A stretch of DNA of 64,000 nucleotides, from the NCBI GenBank assembly GCA_049323835.1, contig JBMOOJ010000108.1, positions 9,559 through 73,558 on the forward strand. Reading direction: 5' to 3'. This document shows, one piece after another, positions 31,882-40,891 of this stretch. This DNA is from SG-bin9 sp049323835 (GTDB lineage: Bacteria > Pseudomonadota > Alphaproteobacteria > Rhizobiales > Xanthobacteraceae). The position numbers and the translations under genes were made by a program. Positions within the stretch are counted from its first letter, which is position 1, and every line of letters starts with the position of its first letter. The notes under the pieces are model-generated. The model made no database searches. It saw nothing but the letters and a program-made list of their open reading frames with translations, and was not told the origin of the DNA.

Positions 31882-33915
31882 CTAGGTGCCGACCCTGCCG
31901 CCGCCGATCCGGGTGATCGCAACGATCGACGGGCGCGGCGGCATGTTGTCCTTGAAGTCCGGCCAGCGGGTTGACGGATTTTCGAAGGTTGCAGGCGGGG
32001 CGCCCGGATCGGTTTCGTCCGCTTCGCCGGGATGCTGGACGGCGACGAACAGCGTCTGATCGTCGGGCGTGAAGCAGGGACCGCAAATCTCTGCACCCGT
32101 CGGGCCGCGGAAGAGATGCTTCGAGGTGCCGCGTCCGGGGCCTTCGGTTTCGAGCCCCCAGATGCCGTCCGTGCGCTGCGTGCGCTTGCCGGAGTTGCCG
32201 TCGGTGGCGACCCACAGCCGGCCTTGGCTGTCGAAGGCGAGGTTGTCCGGCATGCCGAACCAGCCGTTGCGGGTGGTGTCCGACGAGAAGGTCGCGCCGA
32301 CCTCCGCGATCGACGGATCGCCGCACTTCACCAGTATTTCCCAGATGTACTTGTCGGCGGCGTGATCGCCATCCGGCGGCACCATCTCGATGATGTGCCC
32401 GAAACGGCTGCCGGCGCGCGGGTTGGCGACGTTGACGTCGGTATTCGGATTGGTGCCGGCCACCGTGCGCTGCTCGTTGAACGTCAGCATCACGTAGACC
32501 TTGTTGGTTCTGGGATTGGCTTCGACGTCCTCCGGGCGATCCATCTTGGTCGCGCCGAGCAGATCGGCAGCGCGGCGCGCCTCGATCACCACATCCGCCT
32601 GGCTGGCGAAGCCGTTGGCTTCGGTGAGTGGACCTTGCCCGTGAACAAGCGGCAGCCAACTCACACTGCCGTCGGCGTCGTAGCGTGCGACGGAGAGGGT
32701 GCCGTCATCGAGGATGTCGCGGTTGGCGGCAGGATCGGCGGTGTCGACGCGCGCGCGGGTGACAAAGCGGTAGACATAGTCGAAGCGCTGGTCGTCGCCG
32801 GTGTAGATTACATACCGGCCGTCCTTGTTGATGATGCCGGCGGCACCTTCATGCTTCATCCGGCCGATGGCGGTGCGCTTTTTCGGGATCGAGGCGGGGT
32901 CGAACGGATCGATCTCGACGACCCAGCCAAAGCGGTTGGCCTCGCGCGGCTCCTTCGTGACCTCGAAGCGGTCGTCGTATTGGCCCCAGTTGAGGATGTT
33001 GCCGGGGACGCCATAGCGCTTGTGGTTGCGGGCTTCCGGATTGTCGTCGGCGAGCTTGCCGAAGAAATAGAAGTTGATGTTCTCTTCGCAGGTGAGCCAT
33101 GTGCCCCATGGCGTCACCCCGCCCGCGCAGTTGTTGATCATTCCGAGCACGCGCCGGCCGGCGGGATCGGCGGCCGTTTGCATGCGCGGGTGACCGGCGG
33201 CCGGGCCGGTGATCTCCATCGGCGTCGTCGCATCGATCCGGCGGGCATATTTTGAGTCGCCGACAACACGCCATCGGCCGCCATCCTTGCGCACCTCGAT
33301 GACTGTCCCGCCATGAGCCGCCATCTCGATGTCGGCGAGTTCCTTCGTCATCTTGTCAAACTTGCGGTCCTGGCGGCCCACGCCGGGAAACATCAGCTCT
33401 TCGTTGGTATATTCGTGGTTGACGCAGAGCAGGCCGTGAGCGGATGGATCGGCCGCACCCGGCATCGGGAAATAACCAAGGAAATCGTTGTTGTAACCGA
33501 ACTGGCGGCGTTGCGCGGCAGCCGTCTGCTTGAACGCATCGAAGGGCGGCGCGTCAGGGAAAACCGCATCGCCCCAGCCGATCAGCACGTCGGCCTGGTG
33601 GCCTTCGGCGACGCGATGCACCGGTTCGGCAGCAGCTTCCAGTTCCTTGAACGGAAAGCGTGAAGCCGGTTGCGCCGATGCGGGGGCGGTGGCCACCAAC
33701 GCGAGCGTTCCGGTTGTTGCCGCGATCGCCGAGACGCCAAGCGCGCCTTTCAGGATGTCGCGCCGCGCAAAGCGGCGGGCAATGATGTCGCCGATGGTCG
33801 GATTGCTGCTCGGGTTTGATGGATCGTCCTCGCAGGCGTCGAACGCCTGGGAGGAATGCGGCTGGATGTCCGAAGCATTCTCGCTGAGAAGATCGTTTTC
33901 TGATGAGTCGGACAT
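31882..33915 (-). CDS. PhoX-family alkaline phosphatase (DUF839)
   Basis: A 677-residue protein matching the PhoX/DUF839 family. A Tat signal follows about 45 polar residues: RRFARRDILKGALGVSAIAATTG. The mature part has the family's repeated beta-propeller motifs, for example HGLLCVNHEYTNEELMFPG, the central NCAGGVTPWGTWLTCEENINFYFFG, WVVEIDPFDPASIPKKR and the late GLETEGPGRGTSKHLFRGPTGAEICGP. PhoX uses iron and calcium to release phosphate from esters in the periplasm. It stands 14 bp from the AI-2E-type gene on the same strand and convergent with the ABM gene. Pho-box control was looked for and not seen. Confidence 0.88.
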   Translation of the reverse strand: MSDSSENDLLSENASDIQPHSSQAFDACEDDPSNPSSNPTIGDIIARRFARRDILKGALGVSAIAATTGTLALVATAPASAQPASRFPFKELEAAAEPVHRVAEGHQADVLIGWGDAVFPDAPPFDAFKQTAAAQRRQFGYNNDFLGYFPMPGAADPSAHGLLCVNHEYTNEELMFPGVGRQDRKFDKMTKELADIEMAAHGGTVIEVRKDGGRWRVVGDSKYARRIDATTPMEITGPAAGHPRMQTAADPAGRRVLGMINNCAGGVTPWGTWLTCEENINFYFFGKLADDNPEARNHKRYGVPGNILNWGQYDDRFEVTKEPREANRFGWVVEIDPFDPASIPKKRTAIGRMKHEGAAGIINKDGRYVIYTGDDQRFDYVYRFVTRARVDTADPAANRDILDDGTLSVARYDADGSVSWLPLVHGQGPLTEANGFASQADVVIEARRAADLLGATKMDRPEDVEANPRTNKVYVMLTFNEQRTVAGTNPNTDVNVANPRAGSRFGHIIEMVPPDGDHAADKYIWEILVKCGDPSIAEVGATFSSDTTRNGWFGMPDNLAFDSQGRLWVATDGNSGKRTQRTDGIWGLETEGPGRGTSKHLFRGPTGAEICGPCFTPDDQTLFVAVQHPGEADETDPGAPPATFENPSTRWPDFKDNMPPRPSIVAITRIGGGRVGT

Positions 33916-33929
33916 AACTGCATTTCCTG

Positions 33930-35042
33930 TCAGGCCGTGAGGGGCGGTGGTTCATCGGTACGCAGCTCAGCCACCGTGACCTTGACGATCGCCATCAGTG
34001 GGAGGGCGAGCGCCAATCCCCACACGCCGAACAGCACGCCAAGCAGAATCTGCATCGCGAACAGCGTCGCAGGCGGGATGTCGATGGCGTGACGCTGGAG
34101 CACCGGTGTCAGGACGTAGCTTTCGAGCGCATGGACGCCGAAGAACAGTGCGGCGGCACTTGCGGCAGCGACCCAGCCCGACGCCAGGCTCGCAAGCACG
34201 ATGATCAATCCACCGATCAACGCGCCGACGGTCGGAATGAACGCGAGCAGGCCGGCCTGGATGCCGAGGATAAAGGCCGCCGGGATGCCGATGATCACGA
34301 GGCCGATCCAGGTGATGAGGAAGACGGCGAGCATGACAATGAGCTGCGCGACCAGCCAGCGCTGCAGGGTTTCGCTGATCCGGTCGACGACATCGGCGGT
34401 TTTTGCGCGATGCCGCGCCGGGGCAATGGCGAGGATGCCATCGCGGTAAACACTTGGCTGCGCCGCGAAGGCAAGGCCGAGAAACAGGACGATGAAGAAG
34501 TTCCCGACCGCGCCGACCGTTCCGATGATCAGCTTGAACGTCTGGCTGAAGATCGCGCCGGTGCTGGATGCGAGAGCGCCCGCATCGGGAAGCTTGGGCA
34601 CCGTGGTTGCGTGCGACTGGTGATCGGCGGCGGCGGCAGACACGTTGCTCAGATCGAGAACGCTGGTATCGATGCCGCGCTTCTCCAGAAAATCCTTCAC
34701 GTTGACGATTTGCGCGCGGATCGTGCGGCTCAGGATTGTCGCCTGCTGGGCAATCGTGCTGCCGCCGAGAAAGAGGACGCCGGACAGCAATCCGGCCATG
34801 ACGACGCAAACGATCGTCAGCCTCAAATGATAGGCACCGCCCATCAGCCGGCCGAGCAGGTTCGCAACCGCGTTGAGAAAGACGCCGAGCAGCACGCCGG
34901 AAAAGATCAGGAACAGCGTGGCCGCCGAGTACCAGGCGAGCGCCAGAAAGGCGATGAAGGTCGCGACGCCGATGCCGCCTTTGGCAATGGCCCATGCGAG
35001 CTGACTGGTTTCGGTCGAACGGAAATCCGGCGCGGCGTCCAT
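33930..35042 (-). CDS. AI-2E/PerM-family transporter
   Basis: A 370-residue membrane protein of the AI-2E family. I choose MDAAPDFRSTETSQLAWAIA; two Met residues upstream extend the frame by 21 residues without similarity. About eight hydrophobic helices are seen: a pair at residues 20-60, a long amphipathic stretch (about 90-200) and a cluster from 210 to 350 with FIVLFLGLAFAAQPS and ALIGGLIIVLASLASGW. Members export small molecules or sodium; despite the name few carry autoinducers. It begins the minus-strand pair that ends with phoX. Confidence 0.88.
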   Translation of the reverse strand: MDAAPDFRSTETSQLAWAIAKGGIGVATFIAFLALAWYSAATLFLIFSGVLLGVFLNAVANLLGRLMGGAYHLRLTIVCVVMAGLLSGVLFLGGSTIAQQATILSRTIRAQIVNVKDFLEKRGIDTSVLDLSNVSAAAADHQSHATTVPKLPDAGALASSTGAIFSQTFKLIIGTVGAVGNFFIVLFLGLAFAAQPSVYRDGILAIAPARHRAKTADVVDRISETLQRWLVAQLIVMLAVFLITWIGLVIIGIPAAFILGIQAGLLAFIPTVGALIGGLIIVLASLASGWVAAASAAALFFGVHALESYVLTPVLQRHAIDIPPATLFAMQILLGVLFGVWGLALALPLMAIVKVTVAELRTDEPPPLTA

Positions 35043-35184
35043 ACGCAAACCTTTCGGAAAGACAGCGATGGACCGACTCATTGCCAAAAAGCCTAGTCTG
35101 CGCAAGCGCGCGCATTGCGAAAATCAGATTGCCTCCATTGTCGCGGACAATCATGACGGTTGTATTGGCCTTCGGGGATTCGTG

Positions 35185-35889
35185 ATGGCGCGCTGGACGC
35201 GATGGATCGGGCTGGGCGTCATCGCCGTTGGCCTAGTGGGCGGCGACCAGATCAGGCTGAACCGCCCGGATCACAAGTATCGGCTCACCGTCGAGATCGA
35301 GACGCCACAGGGCAAGGCGTCCGCATCCGGCGTGTTCGCGGTGCATCCGAATCGCGGCTACACAGGGAGGGGGAGCGCTGGGACACAGACCAGGGGCGAC
35401 GCGCTGGTGATCGATGCCGGGGGCGGCAAGGGCCTCGTCGTGCTGTTGGCTCAGGAGGGCCGTCCGCTCGACATCGACGGCATGAACTACATCGACATGC
35501 GCGCGCTCAACGACGGCACCGGCCGCCGGGTGCAGTTCCGCGAACTGAAGACGATCAAGGAGACGGTGCCGGTCAAGGGCGCACTCGTACCTGTGATGCT
35601 GGCGTTTGCGGATATGAAAGTGCCGTCGTCCGCCCGCTTGGTGAAACCCGGCGAACTTGATGCGGCGCTCGCGCCGGGAGTGAAGCTGCGGCGTGTCAGC
35701 GTCGAGCCATTGCCGCCCGGCTGGTGGCCGATCGATTTCGGCGGTGCGTTGGGTGAGCCGGTGACGCGCGAGATCGGCCGCAAGCTGCCGTGGTGGGACT
35801 CGGCAAGCGCGTCCGCGGCCACAGCCGTAAAAGCTGCGGATCTTGAGCTGCCCGAAGGGACGACGGCTCTCGATCTGTTCCGGCGATAA
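35185..35889 (+). CDS. Hypothetical exported protein
   Basis: A 234-residue protein (MARWTRWIGLGVIAVGLVGG...), with an N-terminal hydrophobic segment of about 15 residues after a positive start, so probably secreted or membrane-anchored. The next part alternates beta-like segments (YRLTVEIETPQGKASASGVF, RVQFRELKTIKETVP) and ends PEGTTALDLFRR. The middle has GYTGRGSAGTQTRGDALVIDAGGGKGLVVLLAQ, which may be a glycine-rich loop. I do not recognise the family. It ends before the glnA terminator. Confidence 0.7.
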   Translation: MARWTRWIGLGVIAVGLVGGDQIRLNRPDHKYRLTVEIETPQGKASASGVFAVHPNRGYTGRGSAGTQTRGDALVIDAGGGKGLVVLLAQEGRPLDIDGMNYIDMRALNDGTGRRVQFRELKTIKETVPVKGALVPVMLAFADMKVPSSARLVKPGELDAALAPGVKLRRVSVEPLPPGWWPIDFGGALGEPVTREIGRKLPWWDSASASAATAVKAADLELPEGTTALDLFRR

Positions 35890-35921
35890 GGCGCGACTTT
35901 CGCGGCGGTCGCGCAAACGAA

Positions 35922-35945
35922 AAGGCGCCCCGTAAGGGACGCCTT
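35922..35945 (-). terminator. Terminator of glnA
   Basis: AAGGCG at 35922-35927 pairs with CGCCTT at 35940-35945 with a further CCC/GGG after one mismatch. Read on the minus strand the stem is followed by TTTTCGTTT, as expected for a terminator of glnA, 26 bp past its stop codon. The plus-strand side could also stop the hypothetical gene. Confidence 0.72.
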
Positions 35946-35970
35946 CGCCGCCTGGTTGCCGTAGCAAAAC

Positions 35971-37380
35971 TTACTGCGAGTAATACATCTCGAATTCGAC
36001 CGGGTGCGGGGTCATTTCGAACCGCGCGACTTCGGTCATCTTCAGCTCGATGTAGCTGTCGATGAAATCGTCATCGAACACTCCGCCGTTCTTGAGGAAC
36101 GCGCGATCCTTGTCGAGGTTCTCGAGTGCTTCACGCAGCGAACCGCAGACGGTCGGGATCTGCTTCAGCTCCTCCTTCGGCAGATCGTAAAGATCCTTGT
36201 CCATCGCCGGACCCGGATCGATCTTGTTCTTGATGCCGTCGAGGCCCGCCATCAGCATCGCGGCGAAGCCGAGATACGGATTGGCCATCGGATCGGGGAA
36301 GCGGACTTCGACGCGCTTGGCCTTCGGCGAGGTGGTGTAAGGGATGCGGCACGAGGCCGAGCGGTTGCGCGCCGAGTAGGCGAGCAGGACCGGCGCTTCA
36401 TAGCCCGGGACCAGACGCTTGTAGGAGTTGGTCGACGGGTTGGTGAAGGCGTTGATGGCCTTGGCGTGCTTGATGATGCCGCCGATGTAGTGGAGGCAGG
36501 TTTCCGACAGGTCGGCGTACTTGTTGCCGGCGAATACCGGCTTGCCATCCTTCCAGATCGACTGGTGCACGTGCATGCCCGAGCCGTTGTCGCCGTAGAT
36601 CGGCTTCGGCATGAAGGTGGCGGTCTTGCCGTAGATGTGCGCGACCTGATGGATGCAGTACTTGTAGATCTGCATCTGGTCGGCCATCAGCGTCAGCGTG
36701 TCGAACTTCATGCCAAGCTCGTGCTGGGCGGACGCGACCTCGTGGTGATGCTTTTCGACCTTGACGCCCATCTTGGCCATCGCGCCGAGCATCTCCGAGC
36801 GCATGTCCTGGATCGAGTCCTGCGGCGGAACCGGGAAGTAGCCGCCCTTGGTGCGGATGCGGTGGCCGAGGTTGCCGCCCTCATACTCGGTGTCCGAGTT
36901 GGTGGGCAATTCCGACGAGTCGAGCTTGAAGCCGGTGTTGTACGGGTTGGCTGCGAAGCGAACGTCGTCGAAGACGAAGAACTCGGCCTCAGGTCCGACG
37001 AACACGGTGTCGCCCACGCCCATCGCCTTGACCATGGCTTCCGCCTTCTTGGCCATGCCACGCGGATCGCGGTTGTACGGTTCGCCGGTGGTCGGCTCGA
37101 GCACGTCGCAGGTCAGGACCAGCGTTGTTTCCGCAAAGAACGGATCGATCGTTGCCGTCACCGGGTCCGGCATCAGGCACATGTCGGACTCGTTGATCGC
37201 TTTCCAGCCGGCGATCGACGAGCCGTCGAACATGATGCCTTCGGCGAAAGTCTCTTCCTCGATCATCGTGACGTCGAAGGTCACGTGCTGCCACTTGCCG
37301 CGCGGATCGGTGAAACGGAAGTCGACGTACTTGACGTCGTTGTCCTTGATCGACTTGAGGACGTCTTTAGCGGTCTTCAT
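35971..37380 (-). CDS. glnA: Glutamine synthetase, type I (GSI)
   Basis: A 469-residue type I glutamine synthetase (MKTAKDVLKSIKDNDVKYVDF) that makes glutamine from glutamate, ammonia and ATP. Recognisable elements are FDGSSIAGWKAINESDMCLMPD near residue 50, the metal-binding EAEFF and the KPIYGDNGSGMHVHQSIW segment near 255-275, and the adenylylation region DLYDLPKEE near residue 395, with its Tyr present, so activity is probably adenylylation-controlled. It follows glnB by 81 bp and is likely co-transcribed from the upstream sigma-54 promoter. Confidence 0.97.
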   Translation of the reverse strand: MKTAKDVLKSIKDNDVKYVDFRFTDPRGKWQHVTFDVTMIEEETFAEGIMFDGSSIAGWKAINESDMCLMPDPVTATIDPFFAETTLVLTCDVLEPTTGEPYNRDPRGMAKKAEAMVKAMGVGDTVFVGPEAEFFVFDDVRFAANPYNTGFKLDSSELPTNSDTEYEGGNLGHRIRTKGGYFPVPPQDSIQDMRSEMLGAMAKMGVKVEKHHHEVASAQHELGMKFDTLTLMADQMQIYKYCIHQVAHIYGKTATFMPKPIYGDNGSGMHVHQSIWKDGKPVFAGNKYADLSETCLHYIGGIIKHAKAINAFTNPSTNSYKRLVPGYEAPVLLAYSARNRSASCRIPYTTSPKAKRVEVRFPDPMANPYLGFAAMLMAGLDGIKNKIDPGPAMDKDLYDLPKEELKQIPTVCGSLREALENLDKDRAFLKNGGVFDDDFIDSYIELKMTEVARFEMTPHPVEFEMYYSQ

Positions 37381-37461
37381 GGATACCCCTTTAGTTAAGC
37401 CTTTTACTGCGTTCGTTTGATGTGGCGGCTAACGTCGCCGGTTGATGATGCAATGAGATTG

Positions 37462-37800
37462 TCAGATGGCGTCGAGCCCGGATTCTCCCGTTCGAATGCG
37501 GATGGCTTCCTCGATGTTCGACACGAAGATCTTGCCGTCGCCGATGCGGCCGGTTTGCGCAGCACGCCGGATGGCGTCGATGGCTTTCTCGACCAAATCA
37601 TCGCCGATCACAATCTCGATTTTCACCTTCGGCAGAAAGTCGACGATGTACTCGGCGCCGCGATAGAGTTCGGCGTGGCCCTTCTGCCGGCCGAAGCCCT
37701 TGGCTTCCGTCACCGTGATACCTTGCAGCCCAACTTCCTGAAGCGCTTCCTTCACTTCGTCGAGTTTGAAGGGTTTGATGATGGCCTCAATTTTCTTCAC
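37462..37800 (-). CDS. glnB: PII nitrogen regulatory protein GlnB
   Basis: A 112-residue PII protein, the exact family length, beginning at a GTG (KKIEAIIKPFKLDEVKEAL). Tyr51 in the T-loop (RGAEYIVDF) is the uridylylation site. The C-terminal KIFVSNIEEAIRIRTGE signature is present. It signals nitrogen and carbon status to the adenylyltransferase and NtrB. Its gene precedes glnA in the standard order, so the two share control from a sigma-54 promoter about 200 bp upstream. Confidence 0.97.
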   Translation of the reverse strand: MKKIEAIIKPFKLDEVKEALQEVGLQGITVTEAKGFGRQKGHAELYRGAEYIVDFLPKVKIEIVIGDDLVEKAIDAIRRAAQTGRIGDGKIFVSNIEEAIRIRTGESGLDAI

Positions 37801-37997
37801 TCGAAGTCTCCCGGCACTGTCCTGTCGCGCGCGATTGCAAAGGCGGTTCGTTGCACGCGCCCCGCATCGATGCACTCGTCTCTGCTCGCCGCTGCAAATG
37901 CGCGCATCCGGCGTGCAGGCGAGGCCCGATCCGGATGGCGCTCTCTGCACCCATTGATCGACTTGTGGGGGTGGAGCGACGAGAGAGGCTTCTCTAA

Positions 37998-38014
37998 AAG
38001 CAGGGTCCGTGCCA
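37998..38014 (-). promoter_or_regulatory. Sigma-54 (-24/-12) promoter of glnBA
   Basis: Read on the minus strand, TGGCACGGACCCTGCTT matches TGGCACG-N4-TTGCW with GG at -24 and GC at -12, the GG and GC being separated by ten bases as required. It lies about 200 bp upstream of the glnB start. NtrC-binding sites further upstream were not confidently identified. Confidence 0.75.
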
Positions 38015-38121
38015 GATTGTTAATCGCCGGGAAAGCAAAGTGTTATCAGTCTGTTAACGGCCAGCTGCGGGTAGTGCCGCGGAGCAGGGTTGCTCTTCTG
38101 TGACTGTTTTGTGGGCTTTTT

Positions 38122-38136
38122 GCCTATTTTATAGGC
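38122..38136. repeat. Palindrome GCCTAT-TTT-ATAGGC
   Basis: GCCTAT at 38122-38127 and ATAGGC at 38131-38136 are exact inverted copies around TTT, in an AT-rich patch 79 bp before the nnrD start. It may be an operator, possibly for an upstream activator of the sigma-54 promoter about 110 bp away, or a weak hairpin. Confidence 0.45.
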
Positions 38137-38214
38137 GGATGATCTGGTGTCTAAGGGTATTCGATAGCTGCACTGCCTGCGGATGAGGCGTCGCGTGCCG
38201 AAGGGTTTCTCATC

Positions 38215-39714
38215 ATGGAGGTTTTGACGACGGCTCAGATGGCGCGCGCCGATCAGGCCGCCATCGCCGGAGGCACCAGCGGCTTCGCGTTGATGAAGAA
38301 CGCTGGGCGCGCGGTGGCTGCCATCGCCCGCCGCATGGCGGGTTCCGATGGCGGCAGGGTGGTGATCGCTGCCGGACCCGGCAACAACGGCGGCGACGGC
38401 TTTGTGGCTGCCACAGTACTTGCCGCCAACGGCGTTCCGACCTCAGTGGTCCTGCTTGGCGACGTGGGTGCGCTGAAGGGGGATGCCGCGCTAGCCGTGC
38501 AGGCATGGCAGGGGCCGGTCCGCACGCCACATGAGGGCATGTTTAGCGGCTGCTCTCTGATTGTCGATGCACTGTTTGGCGCTGGTCTCAGCCGCGAGGT
38601 CGATGGCGAGGCACGTGCCCTCATCGAGGCGATGAACGCGAGCGGCGTGCCGGTCCTTGCCGTCGATCTGCCGAGCGGCATCAACGGCGACACCGGCGCG
38701 GTGATGGGCGCTGCCGTGCAGGCGGCCGAAACGGTCACGTTCTTCCGCAAGAAGCCCGCGCACCTGCTGCTGCCAGGACGGCGTCATTGCGGGTGTGTGC
38801 ATGTCTCCGACATCGGCATCGATCCGGACGTGCTCGGCGACATCAAACCGCTGACGTTCGAGAACGCGCCGTCGATGTGGCGCGGTGCGTTTCCGCGGCC
38901 GGAGATCGGCGGACACAAGTACTCGCGTGGACATGCAGTCGTTGTTTCAGGCGCCATCGCATCGACGGGAGCCGCCCGCCTTGCCGCGCGCGGGGCGCTG
39001 CGGGCAGGGGCGGGTCTCGTCACCGTCGCGTCGCCATCCGATGCGCTTGCGGTGAACGCCGCGGCTCTGACGGCGATCATGGTGCGTGAAGTCCCGGATG
39101 CGGATGCCTTCGCCGCCATGCTGGACGACCGACGGATCGGTGCCTGCGTGATCGGGCCAGGCGGCGGGGTCGGGGAGGCGACTGCCGCGATGGCGCTGGC
39201 GGCGGTGCGCGCGGAGCGCGGCGTCGTGCTCGATGCCGATGCGCTGACGAGCTTTTCCGCAGCTCCCGATCGGCTGTTTCTTGAGTTAAAGTTTCACATG
39301 AGAGCGAAGGTTATTCTCACTCCACATGAAGGTGAATTTCGCAGACTATTCCGGATGATAGGCAGTAAAAACTTAGATCACTCAAAACTTGCGCTTGCTC
39401 GATTAGCTGCAACCCGCGCGAATGCGATTGTCCTGTTCAAGGGGGCGGATACGGTGGTGGCTGCCCCCGATGGCCGCGCCACAATCTCAGCCAACGCGCC
39501 GCCCTGGCTCGCCACCGCCGGTTCCGGCGATGTGCTGGCGGGCTTCATTGCCGGGTTGCTGGCGCAGGGCGTTGATGCCTTCGAGGCGGCGAGCATCGGC
39601 GTTTGGCTGCACGGCGAAGCCGCAACCGAATTTGGACCCGGATTGATTGCGGAAGACTTACCGGAAGCGCTTCCGGCGGTGCTGCGGCGGCTTTATGCCG
39701 CGTTCGCCGCATGA
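38215..39714 (+). CDS. nnrD: Bifunctional NAD(P)HX epimerase/dehydratase
   Basis: A 499-residue fusion of YjeF_N epimerase (about residues 1-210) and a ribokinase-like ADP-dependent NAD(P)HX dehydratase (about 220-499), which repair hydrated NADH/NADPH. The N-terminal domain has AAGPGNNGGDGFVAA near residue 60 and AVDLPSGINGDTG near 150; the C-terminal domain has HKYSRGHAVVVSG near 235, VIGPGGGVGEAT near 310, the LTPHEGEFRRLF segment and the active GSGDVLAGFIAGLLAQG near 440. A short AT-richer stretch (about 39285-39415) encodes the LTPHEGEF region and its codon use is unlike its neighbours. Confidence 0.95.
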   Translation: MEVLTTAQMARADQAAIAGGTSGFALMKNAGRAVAAIARRMAGSDGGRVVIAAGPGNNGGDGFVAATVLAANGVPTSVVLLGDVGALKGDAALAVQAWQGPVRTPHEGMFSGCSLIVDALFGAGLSREVDGEARALIEAMNASGVPVLAVDLPSGINGDTGAVMGAAVQAAETVTFFRKKPAHLLLPGRRHCGCVHVSDIGIDPDVLGDIKPLTFENAPSMWRGAFPRPEIGGHKYSRGHAVVVSGAIASTGAARLAARGALRAGAGLVTVASPSDALAVNAAALTAIMVREVPDADAFAAMLDDRRIGACVIGPGGGVGEATAAMALAAVRAERGVVLDADALTSFSAAPDRLFLELKFHMRAKVILTPHEGEFRRLFRMIGSKNLDHSKLALARLAATRANAIVLFKGADTVVAAPDGRATISANAPPWLATAGSGDVLAGFIAGLLAQGVDAFEAASIGVWLHGEAATEFGPGLIAEDLPEALPAVLRRLYAAFAA

Positions 39715-39892
39715 GGGTGGCGAAACGGGCGGTAACGCCGGCGATACCGGCTTGACGGAGCAGCGCCTCCGTCGAACATTCGGTTGAATCTGCCGCAACA
39801 ATCGCTCGCAAACGGCACGTGAACCCGTGCCCTGTCAGCGGATCGTCAAACTAGTTGCCGGAGCAACCGGTAACATCGGGAGGAGATGTGCC

Positions 39893-40879
39893 ATGTCCAA
39901 CAAGCTAGCTGCGGGATGGTCCCGCCGTACCGTCCTGATGGGCGCCGCGAGCGCGCTTGCTGCGCCGAGCATCGCCTTCGCACAAGCCTGGCCACAGCGC
40001 CCGGTCAAGTTCGTCGTCGCGTTTCCCCCGGGCGGCGCAGCCGACATTGTCGCGCGGCTGGTCGGCGATCGCGTCGGTCAGATCTGGGGACAGTCGGTCG
40101 TGGTGGAAAACCGCGCCGGCGCCGGCGGCAACATTGCCGGCAGCGAAGTGGTTCGCTCCGCACCCGATGGATACACCTTCCTGATCACGTCGCAGTCGGT
40201 GTCCGTGAACAAGTTCCTCTACAAGACGATGCCGTTCGATGCCGGGACCGATCTCCTTCCGGTGTCGATCATGATCGCCGTGCCGAACGTCATGGTGGTG
40301 CCGGCGGCGTCACCGGACAAGACGGTGGCCGACTTCATTGCCCGCGCCAAGGCCAATCCCGGCAAGCTCAGCTTCGGCTCCGCCGGTGCGGGCACTTCGA
40401 TCCATCTTGCGGGCGAACTGTTCAAGGCGCGCACCGGCATCGACATCACGCATGTTCCGTATCGTGGCGCGGCTCCCGCCATGACCGATCTGATCGCCGG
40501 GCGCATCGACGTCATGTTTGACACCCTCACCGTATCAGCGTCGCAGTTGCGCGGCGGCTCGATCCGGGCACTGGGCATTACCTCCCGCGAGCGCGCGGCG
40601 AGTTTCCCCGATGTTGCTCCCGTCGGCGACACGGTGAAGGGTTATGAGGTGAACACCTGGTTCGGCCTGCTGGCCCCCAAGGGAACGCCGGCCGACATCA
40701 TAGCGAAGGCCTCCAAGGATATCGGGGAGGCGCTGCGCGATGCGAGCGTCGCCAAGCGTCTCGGCGAACTCGGAGCACGGGGGGTCGGATCGACGCCGGA
40801 TGCCATGGGCAAGGCCATGCAGGAGGAAGCCGCTCTCTGGGAGCCGATCATCAAGGCCGCCAAAATCAAGGTGGAGTGA
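39893..40879 (+). CDS. Bug-family (TctC-like) periplasmic solute-binding protein
   Basis: A 328-residue Bug protein. The start MSNKLAAGWSRRTVLMGAAS is supported by AGGAG eight bases upstream; the signal is Tat-like (SRRTVLMG, then ASALAAPSIAFAQA). Family motifs VAFPPGGAADIVARLVGDRV near residue 42, NRAGAGGNIAGSEVV, GSAGAGTSIHLAGELF near 165 and VPYRGAAPAMTDLIAG are present. It resembles the Bug protein at 1009-1980 but is clearly a separate paralogue. No TctAB genes are nearby. It starts a plus-strand pair with the DUF1330 gene. Confidence 0.92.
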   Translation: MSNKLAAGWSRRTVLMGAASALAAPSIAFAQAWPQRPVKFVVAFPPGGAADIVARLVGDRVGQIWGQSVVVENRAGAGGNIAGSEVVRSAPDGYTFLITSQSVSVNKFLYKTMPFDAGTDLLPVSIMIAVPNVMVVPAASPDKTVADFIARAKANPGKLSFGSAGAGTSIHLAGELFKARTGIDITHVPYRGAAPAMTDLIAGRIDVMFDTLTVSASQLRGGSIRALGITSRERAASFPDVAPVGDTVKGYEVNTWFGLLAPKGTPADIIAKASKDIGEALRDASVAKRLGELGARGVGSTPDAMGKAMQEEAALWEPIIKAAKIKVE

Positions 40880-40891
40880 GGCGAGGCGGCC

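Larger units (their letters stand above)
37801..38214. other. Non-coding divergent gap between glnB and nnrD
   Basis: These 414 bases hold the sigma-54 promoter of glnBA and a palindrome at 38122-38136. Frames that cross it overlap glnB or lack ribosome sites. It probably also carries the promoter of the NAD(P)HX repair gene. Confidence 0.7.

Noticed and set aside
36004..37398. A 464-residue plus-strand frame opposite glnA
   Set aside because: It mirrors glnA, has no recognisable motif and crosses the glnA start region; glnA is certain.
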